From Bacteroidota bacterium (lineage in GTDB: Bacteria; Bacteroidota; Rhodothermia; Rhodothermales; Rubricoccaceae): a stretch of DNA of 5,375 bases. This document shows, in pieces, positions 1 to 5,375 of the stretch. The first letter of the stretch is position 1. Every line of letters starts with the position of its first letter. Position numbers and translations under genes: made by a program. The stretch spans positions 1 to 5,375 of the forward strand of contig JADFLK010000181.1 in the NCBI GenBank assembly GCA_022564455.1. The letters are read 5' to 3'. Under the pieces are notes generated by a model. The model was not told the DNA's origin. It did not search any database and worked only from the letters and a program-made list of their open reading frames with translations.

Positions 1-3000
1 TTCCCGTCCGGGGCAAGCAGGAAGGTGCCCGTGAGCAGCACGCTCGACGCATAGAGGGCTTGCTGGTCCGTGTTGTTGAGGATGGGGCGGAGGGCCTCAA
101 CGGCGGCGGACGTTCCGCCGCCCGTGCGCTGGTCTGCATCGAGTTCGAGCGAGAGATCGACGAGTGGGGATGTGAGCCGCCCGCCGATTTTTGTTCGGAT
201 GACCATCGGTACGCGCTGGCGCTCAAGGCCCGTGAGGCCGAGCCCGGCGAGGGAGGCCCGGGTGCGGTAGTCGGCGGTGAGGTCGAGCTGGGCTTCCAGC
301 GGGTCTCCGTCCCAGATCAGTCGCCCGCCCGGTTCAATCTCAAAGCGCCTCGTGAAGACATCCCCGGCCGTAAACACGTAGTTGCCGCCGGACGCCGTGA
401 AGGTGCCGAACGTCCTGAAGCGGCCTTCGCCAATAACCAGTTGGAGTTCGGCGCTGCCCGTCGCGTTAATCACGTCTCCCGTGGCTTCATCAAAAACGAG
501 GTGGACGGTTGAACCCGGCGGCGCCGTGACGTTGAGATTCATTTCCAGGCCTTCCGTAAACGACCGCTCACTGGCAGGCTTACCCGTAACAAGATTGGTG
601 CGCTCTTGCTCTTCGGGGATCTGTCCGAGCGAATCGGCAAAGACGAGGAACCCCCTGTCGCGGGCAATGGCGCTGGCCCGGATGGGGATAAACATCTCGC
701 TGTCTTCCGTAGTAACAGCATCCGTGGAACGGAGAAAAACGTTATCCAGAGGACCCGTGACGGACACCGTGCCGCTGGCCAGGATGTGGCCGTAGAAAGC
801 CAGGTTGGTGGAGGAAGGCACGTCGATGATTTCGACTTTGTTTAGCGTCGCTTCGAGGTCGAGCGAGAAGAACCGGTAGTCGTTGAAGAGCACACTTCCG
901 TCCATGTGCGCGGTGCCGTCGGCTTTATCGGTCAGAACGATACTGGTCAGATGGATGCCCCTGCGGTCAATGTTAACGTCGCCTTCCAGGCCAAGTTCGA
1001 GACCGAAGCTCGGAATACTCGTGAAGACATTGTGGACCGATAAATCTGCATCGAACTCCGGAAAGGAGAAGTCGCCGGTGATGCTGCCGTCTCCGGAGGC
1101 ATAGCCTTGGGTGTTGGCGAGGAGCCGCCAGAAGATCAGGTCGAAAAAGAAAAAGTCGGCCCTGCGAATGTTGATGTCCAGGTCGAACTCCCCGGCATCG
1201 CGCTCTCCGGCGTCATCGCGGCCGGGGAAGCGGACGAGGCCCGTAACATTCAGGTCGTTTTCTTCCAACAATATGCCGCGCGGGATAGCCACAGAGGTGT
1301 CGGGGCGACTCAGGTGCAGGTCAATTTCAACACCGTCGCCGGTTGGAATCAGGCTGCTGGTGATTTCCAGTTTGCCGAGGATGCGGTTGCCGAGCATGAG
1401 CCGAGGCACAGCTATTGATCCCGAGACTTCCGGCCGACGAAGCAGGTTGGCGATGGCGAGCCTCCCGCTCAGTATGCCTCCCGGATCGGAGCGGAGAGGG
1501 CGGATGCCTCCGAGTTTTGCCAGACGGCCGAGGTCCACCTGGTGAATGTCGACGAAGACCGAGTCGGATGGAGCGGTGGAAAGAACACCGCTGAATTCGA
1601 GCCGCTCGTCTGTATCGAGGTCGGTTTGTGTTAACACGACGTGTTCGAGAACGGCGGCGTCTGTGTACAGATCGGCGACGATGGGGCCGTCTCCCCCCCA
1701 CGATATTCCGGCCGTTGCAACGTCGAGGTCGTCGATGACGAGATGGTTGCGGTCGGCGAGCAGTACCAGACGTCCGTGGAGCCGCATCGAGTTTTGCTTC
1801 GAGCCGAAGATGCCGTTGCCCGCGATGCTAAAGGCGGCTTCTCCGGAGGCAAGTTGCGTGGTTACGTGGATTTGCCGAAGACGCCGGCCTGCGAGGTGGA
1901 GGTTGGAGGCGTCGGCTTCCACGTTGATGGTTAGCGTTTCGCTCAGATTGGCAGAGAATCGGCCGTAGGCCTCCATATGCAGATTGTACTGTCCAGTCTC
2001 GAACGTACTCGCCTTGATGTGCGAACCGGACGCCGAGAGGTTCACCCCAAGCGTGTCGCTTCCGACTACGCCGCCCAGGATTAGGTGCGTGCCCGATGCG
2101 AAGCGCGGTAGGTTCGGCAAGAAGGCTTTCAAGGCGTCAGGGTCGTGGACACGCACATCCAACTGAAAGCGCTCGGGAGAATGGAATCGCCCTGTACGCC
2201 CTGGTGGCAGGGTTATGGACTTTGCCCGACTACGCAGCCGTTTGTTGGTTTCTATTGCTACGGTATAGGCGAAGGCGCTGCCCCAGCGGGTGCCCAGGGC
2301 TATCGCGGACTCCAGATTCAGGCTGCCTTTCAGGTCGGCTTCTACAATCTCCGTCGTCAGGTGGAAGCGCGATCCGGGCTGGCCAAGGGGAGCGATAAGA
2401 AGGCTGAAGGGCCCTGTGGGGAGCTCCTGCATCGCGCCGTCTACTTCGAGTACGGCCTCCGAGAAATCCGCTTCGATTTCGGTTTGGAGATCAGCGAGGG
2501 ACGTACCGGCCAGCGCCACGGAAACAGGCCCGGTGAAGCGGGTTGAGGGAGCATCGGGCAGAAGCTGGTTCAGGTTGAAAGCGGCCAGGACGCCGTCGAA
2601 GCTCAACGCCGACTCATCCCCGTCCACGAAAAGATCGCCCTCCAACTTGCTGCTTCCTTGTCGGATGGCCACATTGGCTTCCACTGTTCGCCCGCGCCAG
2701 ATCCCATCTGCCAAAAGTGAATCGGCCGTCCTTCCAGCAAAGCTTGACGGCCCCAGCCCGATCCGGAATACGGTGGCGTTCCCTTCCGCGCCCGTTCGCT
2801 CTGCGAAGATTCTGCCGGACAGGTTGCCTGCGAGTTCTTCGTTGGCCGTCACCACAGCCGGGTTCACGCCGTTCACCTCCACGTCAAGCGTGAAACGAAG
2901 GGGAGCGTCTGGCATAGTCCGCAATTCGGCGTAGCCGTCAACACTTCCCGCATCGGTTGTGACCACAACGTCAACTTCAAGTCGTGCACCGGATCGGCTT

Positions 3001-4142
3001 CCTCCGAACTGCACGGCGCCGGAAATGTCGCCCTCTACCTGAACCAGACCCAGTCGCTCAGTCTCCGCGGGAAGTACCAGCATGGGAACGACGGCCAGAA
3101 GGTCTTCCACGCGAATCCGCGACCCTGGTGTAGTCAGATTGAACGCGAGCGAGTCCGGGAGGCCGTTCAGCGTTCCCTCCGCTACGATCTCCGTGCCGCC
3201 CCTCGATAGAACGAGGTCGTCCACAGTGAGCGTGGAGAGCGGCCCGTGAATGTGGCCCTGTAGCGCAACGGCATCCGCCAGAGGAAGCGAAGGGAGGATG
3301 GCGGTGAGGTCGGCAGCGGCAATCCGGGTGTCGCTGAGGTTGGCGTCAATGTTTTCAGGACCTCCAGATACGTTGGTAAGCGTGATCGTGCCGCGTATCC
3401 GTGAGCGCGACGTGACGAGATCGAAGTTGTCCACTTGCACGTTTCCATCGGCCACGGTAATCAGGCCCTCCAGTGCTTCAACGACCAAATCGTTCGCTCC
3501 AAGGCGGCCCTGAAAGCTCTCGACGCGGAAGAGCTTCACATTATCCCGCCAGTCCAGTTCCAATTCTGCGTTCAGGCCAGAAAGCGACGCATTCGTGTAA
3601 TCGAACAGAGTGCCGGACTGGACGGAGGAGGGGAGGGCGCCCTCGTTCGTGGTCGAAATCTCGCCCTCAACCAGCCGGAGGGTAGCGGCGTGGAAATCGA
3701 GAGGGTTGGATGGGCTCTCGTCGGAACCGGATGGGTTCGATGAGGCCAGCGCACGAAGCAGATTCCATTCCCCATTTACATCGAGAACGAGGCTGACCTG
3801 CGGACGGACCAACGTAACCTCGTCGGCAATGAACGCTCCGCCGAACAACGACCGCCAATGTGGCCTCATCGCCACGGAATCGACGCGCAGCACTTCGCGG
3901 CCCTCGGGGTCGAAGAGGCGCACGTCGGAGGCGAACAGATCCTGAATGAGGTTGCCCTGCAACCGCCCGATTTCCAGGCTTCCATCGAACGAATTGTTGA
4001 ACGTGCGGACCACCTGGCTTCGCAGCGCATCCCGCCCAAACTGTGTACGCGTGAGCACGATAACGGACAACGCCACGAGTAGCACGAACAGAGCTGCCGC
4101 GCGGATGACGTACTGGGGGATATTGAAAAGGCGAGAGGTCAG
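1..4142 (-). CDS. tamB: TamB/AsmA-like translocation and assembly module protein (DUF490), C-terminus cut by window edge
   Basis: Large inner-membrane-anchored periplasmic protein of the TamB/AsmA-like family, which forms a long hydrophobic beta-groove spanning the periplasm and is linked to phospholipid transport and outer-membrane assembly. About 1,380 codons are open with no stop or frameshift. Residues are numbered from a CTG at 4142. Residues 12-31 form one membrane anchor (VIRAAALFVLLVALSVIVLT). An AsmA-like N-terminal region follows, including DVNGEWNLLRAL around 121-132. Then come hundreds of residues of alternating beta-strand pattern rich in G, D, T and V. The C-terminal DUF490 signature is clear: GGNYVFTAGDVFTRRFEIEP from 1252, then LIWDGDPLEAQLDLTADY with Trp at 1277, and finally a Q-A-L-Y-A-S-S-V-L-L-TGTFLL stretch at the left edge. 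Family members commonly run to 1,300-1,700 residues, so probably only a short tail is missing. The start is uncertain: no ATG, GTG or TTG lies between the upstream in-frame TAA (4169-4167) and the anchor. The family call is firm; the symbol is by family. Confidence 0.9.
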   Translation of the reverse strand, partial: MTSRLFNIPQYVIRAAALFVLLVALSVIVLTRTQFGRDALRSQVVRTFNNSFDGSLEIGRLQGNLIQDLFASDVRLFDPEGREVLRVDSVAMRPHWRSLFGGAFIADEVTLVRPQVSLVLDVNGEWNLLRALASSNPSGSDESPSNPLDFHAATLRLVEGEISTTNEGALPSSVQSGTLFDYTNASLSGLNAELELDWRDNVKLFRVESFQGRLGANDLVVEALEGLITVADGNVQVDNFDLVTSRSRIRGTITLTNVSGGPENIDANLSDTRIAAADLTAILPSLPLADAVALQGHIHGPLSTLTVDDLVLSRGGTEIVAEGTLNGLPDSLAFNLTTPGSRIRVEDLLAVVPMLVLPAETERLGLVQVEGDISGAVQFGGSRSGARLEVDVVVTTDAGSVDGYAELRTMPDAPLRFTLDVEVNGVNPAVVTANEELAGNLSGRIFAERTGAEGNATVFRIGLGPSSFAGRTADSLLADGIWRGRTVEANVAIRQGSSKLEGDLFVDGDESALSFDGVLAAFNLNQLLPDAPSTRFTGPVSVALAGTSLADLQTEIEADFSEAVLEVDGAMQELPTGPFSLLIAPLGQPGSRFHLTTEIVEADLKGSLNLESAIALGTRWGSAFAYTVAIETNKRLRSRAKSITLPPGRTGRFHSPERFQLDVRVHDPDALKAFLPNLPRFASGTHLILGGVVGSDTLGVNLSASGSHIKASTFETGQYNLHMEAYGRFSANLSETLTINVEADASNLHLAGRRLRQIHVTTQLASGEAAFSIAGNGIFGSKQNSMRLHGRLVLLADRNHLVIDDLDVATAGISWGGDGPIVADLYTDAAVLEHVVLTQTDLDTDERLEFSGVLSTAPSDSVFVDIHQVDLGRLAKLGGIRPLRSDPGGILSGRLAIANLLRRPEVSGSIAVPRLMLGNRILGKLEITSSLIPTGDGVEIDLHLSRPDTSVAIPRGILLEENDLNVTGLVRFPGRDDAGERDAGEFDLDINIRRADFFFFDLIFWRLLANTQGYASGDGSITGDFSFPEFDADLSVHNVFTSIPSFGLELGLEGDVNIDRRGIHLTSIVLTDKADGTAHMDGSVLFNDYRFFSLDLEATLNKVEIIDVPSSTNLAFYGHILASGTVSVTGPLDNVFLRSTDAVTTEDSEMFIPIRASAIARDRGFLVFADSLGQIPEEQERTNLVTGKPASERSFTEGLEMNLNVTAPPGSTVHLVFDEATGDVINATGSAELQLVIGEGRFRTFGTFTASGGNYVFTAGDVFTRRFEIEPGGRLIWDGDPLEAQLDLTADYRTRASLAGLGLTGLERQRVPMVIRTKIGGRLTSPLVDLSLELDADQRTGGGTSAAVEALRPILNNTDQQALYASSVLLTGTFLLAPDG

Positions 4143-4213
4143 TGGTGGTTCTGGCGAATAGCGCAGTTAATGAGTAGTGCCTGGAGGATGCCGACGGGCA
4201 ACAGGCATACCAC
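4139..4213 (-). other. Possible 24-codon leader ORF overlapping the tamB-like start
   Basis: On the minus strand a GTG at 4213 opens a 24-codon frame encoding a fairly hydrophobic peptide (MVCLLPVGILQALLINCAIR, then QNHH). It ends at TGA 4141-4139. Its stop overlaps the proposed CTG start of the tamB-like gene as CTGA, the geometry of translationally coupled genes (compare ATGA). No Shine-Dalgarno sequence is visible. It may be a coupling leader or may be chance. Confidence 0.15.
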
Positions 4214-4256
4214 ACACAAAGGCGGATGATGATTCAGAAAACCATCGCGAATTTCT

Positions 4257-4271
4257 CACATTGTCGATGTG
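4257..4271. repeat. Short dyad CACAT-N5-ATGTG
   Basis: Perfect 5-base inverted arms around a 5-base centre (TGTCG), just upstream of the candidate plus-strand promoter. It is directly followed by the 8-base palindrome GATGCATC at 4272-4279. Possible operator half-sites; short enough to be chance. Confidence 0.2.
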
Positions 4272-4281
4272 GATGCATCAT

Positions 4282-4314
4282 TTTGCTCAGCAGAGGGTGG
4301 AAGTGCTAATTTTG
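4282..4314 (+). promoter_or_regulatory. Candidate Bacteroidota-type promoter for the dsbD-like gene
   Basis: TTTG at 4282-4285, a 21-base gap, then TAATTTTG at 4307-4314. This matches the known Bacteroidota primary-sigma promoter pattern (TTTG or TTG at -33, TAnnTTTG at -7, spacing around 17-23). Transcription would then start near 4320, giving a leader of roughly 100 bases before the ATG at 4421. The match and orientation are seen; promoter activity is inferred. Confidence 0.5.
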
Positions 4315-4320
4315 CAGCAC
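4303..4320. repeat. Dyad GTGCT-N8-AGCAC over the candidate -7 element
   Basis: Perfect 5-base inverted arms at 4303-4307 and 4316-4320 flank an 8-base centre. The candidate -7 element (4307-4314) starts on the last base of the left arm and otherwise lies in the centre, so a protein bound here would block or position RNA polymerase. The arms are short and could occur by chance. Confidence 0.3.
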
Positions 4321-4420
4321 AAGGACGGAATCCTGCGTCGCTGTTGATCGTTTACCAACCTGCCGATACTCTGGCCAATGATGTCGGGGAGTTGACCACT
4401 ACTACGCCGTTTTCTTTCTG

Positions 4421-4486
4421 ATGAAGTCACGCCTTCTCTTTTCGGTACTGCTGCCCGTGCTACTACTCGTAGCGCCGGTGTTGGCG
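4421..4486 (+). other. Sec signal peptide of the DsbD-like protein
   Basis: The first 22 codons read as a classic export signal: basic start (MKSR), a hydrophobic core (LLFSVLLPVLLLVAPV), and an L-A ending before Q-P-D-D, which fits a signal peptidase I site after residue 22. It places the following domain in the periplasm and supports the ATG at 4421 as the start. Confidence 0.75.
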
Positions 4487-5375
4487 CAGCCGGACGATCC
4501 AAGCCCACACTCGGATGCTCAGTTAGTAGCCGAGGTGCAGTCGGTGCGGCCTGGGGAGCCATTTGAGGTTGGTTTGTGGATGACGATGGAGCCCGACTGG
4601 CACAGCTACTGGATCAACCCGGGCGATGCCGGTATGCCCACGGAGGTGCAGTGGCGGCTTCCCGAGGGCTTCGAGGCCGGGCCTATCCAGTGGCCGTTCC
4701 CCGAGCGCATCGACCAGCCGCCGCTGGCGTCGTATGGGTACAGCCACGAGGTGCTGCTGCCGATGCGAATCACTCCTCCAGCCGACTTCCAAGGCGAATC
4801 GGTAACACTGGAGGGCAAAGCCGTGTGGTTGATCTGCGCAGATATCTGCCTACCCGCCGAACAGGAGATTTCGCTGACCCTGACGGTCGGGGAGGCGGCC
4901 CCGGAGGCCGATTCGGCCTGGGCAGACACGTTTGCGGCGACTCGGAACGCCTTTCCTGCGCATGTCGAAGGGTGGGATGTCCACTCAACGGCGACGGAAA
5001 CCGGCTATCGTCTTGATGTGACACGGAGTGGCGACCGACCAGTCGATCTCTCCGGTGCGTTTTTCTTTGTGGATGAGAAGGCCATCCTGCAGCACGCGGA
5101 AGCGCAGGATTTTGTCCAGGCAGGCGACGGCTACACGGTGGATCTGCTCGCGTCCGAGTTTGCGTCCGAGCCACCCACCCGATTGGCGGGTGCATTGGTG
5201 TTGCGGGAAGGCTCGACGTGGGACGGCATCCATCGCGCCCTCGCCGTGGACGCCCCCATTGGAGGACTGGCGGCGCCTGTGCAACCGGCAAACACGGCCT
5301 CGATGTCGCTCCTCGCAGCGCTCTTCTTTGCGTTTATCGGCGGGTTGATTCTCAACCCCATGCCGTTGGTCGTCC
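4421..5375 (+). CDS. DsbD/ScsB-type thiol:disulfide interchange protein, N-terminal part (cut by window edge)
   Basis: Envelope redox protein of the DsbD/ScsB family, which passes electrons from cytoplasmic thioredoxin across the inner membrane to periplasmic disulfide reductases. About 318 codons are visible. Residues 1-22 are a signal peptide: MKSR, a long Leu/Val core, and a likely cut after VLA-22. Residues about 35-155 match the DsbD N-terminal (DsbC-like) domain: DWHSYWINPGDAGMP from 59, YGYSHEVLLP from 105, and WLICADICLP with Cys139 and Cys143. A second beta-rich region (about 160-290; AFFFVDEKAIL, LAGALVL) precedes the first membrane segment from about 295 (MSLLAALFFAFIGGLILN). That segment ends in NPMPLVV, where relatives usually read NLMPCV followed by a Pro, so the usual Cys is Leu316 here. 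The start is set by the signal peptide; no Shine-Dalgarno sequence precedes it. Full-length relatives have about eight membrane segments and a C-terminal thioredoxin domain, which would lie beyond the window. Confidence 0.9.
   Translation, partial: MKSRLLFSVLLPVLLLVAPVLAQPDDPSPHSDAQLVAEVQSVRPGEPFEVGLWMTMEPDWHSYWINPGDAGMPTEVQWRLPEGFEAGPIQWPFPERIDQPPLASYGYSHEVLLPMRITPPADFQGESVTLEGKAVWLICADICLPAEQEISLTLTVGEAAPEADSAWADTFAATRNAFPAHVEGWDVHSTATETGYRLDVTRSGDRPVDLSGAFFFVDEKAILQHAEAQDFVQAGDGYTVDLLASEFASEPPTRLAGALVLREGSTWDGIHRALAVDAPIGGLAAPVQPANTASMSLLAALFFAFIGGLILNPMPLVV

Larger units (their letters stand above)
4143..4420. promoter_or_regulatory. Divergent intergenic region between the tamB-like and dsbD-like genes
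   Basis: About 280 bases separate the two divergent start regions. The central part is visibly richer in A and T than the flanking coding DNA. It must carry the promoter of the dsbD-like gene and probably that of the tamB-like gene. A Bacteroidota-type promoter is visible on the plus strand. On the minus strand I see no equally good promoter; the best is a lone TTTG at 4220-4217, with CG instead of TA at the start of the -7 element. Short palindromes are present (4257-4271, 4272-4279, 4303-4320). No tRNA or riboswitch structure is recognised. Confidence 0.6.

Noticed and set aside
2160..2290. Suspected compensating frameshifts within the tamB-like gene
   Set aside because: Both alternative minus-strand frames contain stops in this stretch, while the main frame stays open and resumes typical beta-rich sequence on each side.
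60..3945. Many plus-strand open frames, the longest about 214 codons (2290-2934)
   Set aside because: They lie antisense to the continuous tamB-like frame, have low-complexity Arg/Ser/Pro-rich translations with no domain pattern, and are expected in GC-rich DNA opposite a long gene.
3667..4215. Minus-strand 182-codon frame starting with ATG at 4215
   Set aside because: It overlaps the N-terminal part of the tamB-like gene in another frame and turns Arg/Pro-rich. It could supply an ATG to the tamB-like frame only if one base were missing from the G run at 4115-4119, and the resulting N-terminus looks less natural than that from CTG 4142.
4324..4339. Possible small hairpin GACG-N8-CGTC in the dsbD-like leader
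   Set aside because: Four-base arms with an eight-base loop are too weak to call a terminator or riboswitch, and no T-run follows.
4344..4370. Sigma-70-like pair TTGATC and GATACT on the plus strand
   Set aside because: The 15-base spacing is short and both boxes are imperfect; the TTTG/TAnnTTTG pair upstream is a better match and fits the likely lineage.
4523..5361. Minus-strand and other-frame open frames opposite the dsbD-like gene
   Set aside because: The plus-strand frame has a signal peptide and clear DsbD N-terminal motifs throughout; the others are shadows with no recognisable features.

Overview
The window holds parts of two large cell-envelope genes transcribed away from each other, with about 280 bases between their likely start codons. 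The left gene fills about 77% of the window on the minus strand (about 4142 down to 1, running off the left edge). It encodes a TamB/AsmA-type (DUF490) inner-membrane-anchored periplasmic protein. I translated it codon by codon and found one uninterrupted reading frame of about 1,380 codons. The right gene starts at 4421 on the plus strand and runs off the right edge. It encodes the exported N-terminal part and the first membrane segment of a DsbD/ScsB-type thiol:disulfide interchange protein.

Organism: both proteins imply a diderm (Gram-negative-type) bacterium. The coding DNA is GC-rich, neither gene has a visible Shine-Dalgarno sequence, and the intergenic region has an exact match to the Bacteroidota promoter pattern (TTTG, 21 bases, TAnnTTTG). 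Together these suggest a GC-rich member of the Bacteroidota/Rhodothermota group. This is an inference; no rRNA or marker gene is present to confirm it.

Layout: 1-4142 (minus) tamB-like gene, missing its C-terminal end. 4143-4420: divergent regulatory region with a candidate promoter for the right gene at 4282-4314 (a dyad lies over its -7 element), other short dyads, and an unusual 5' end for the left gene. 4421-5375 (plus): dsbD/scsB-like gene, missing the rest of its membrane domain and any thioredoxin domain.

The two products act in the same compartment: one moves lipid or helps build the outer membrane, and the other carries reducing power across the inner membrane to periplasmic proteins. 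A direct functional link is not shown by the sequence. The points most worth checking are: the tamB-like frame has no ATG, GTG or TTG before its membrane anchor; the DsbD-like protein appears to have Leu where the first membrane segment normally carries a redox-active Cys; and an apparent Bacteroidota-type promoter is overlapped by a palindrome. I saw no mobile element, CRISPR array, tRNA or rRNA, and nothing that amounts to an undescribed multi-gene system.
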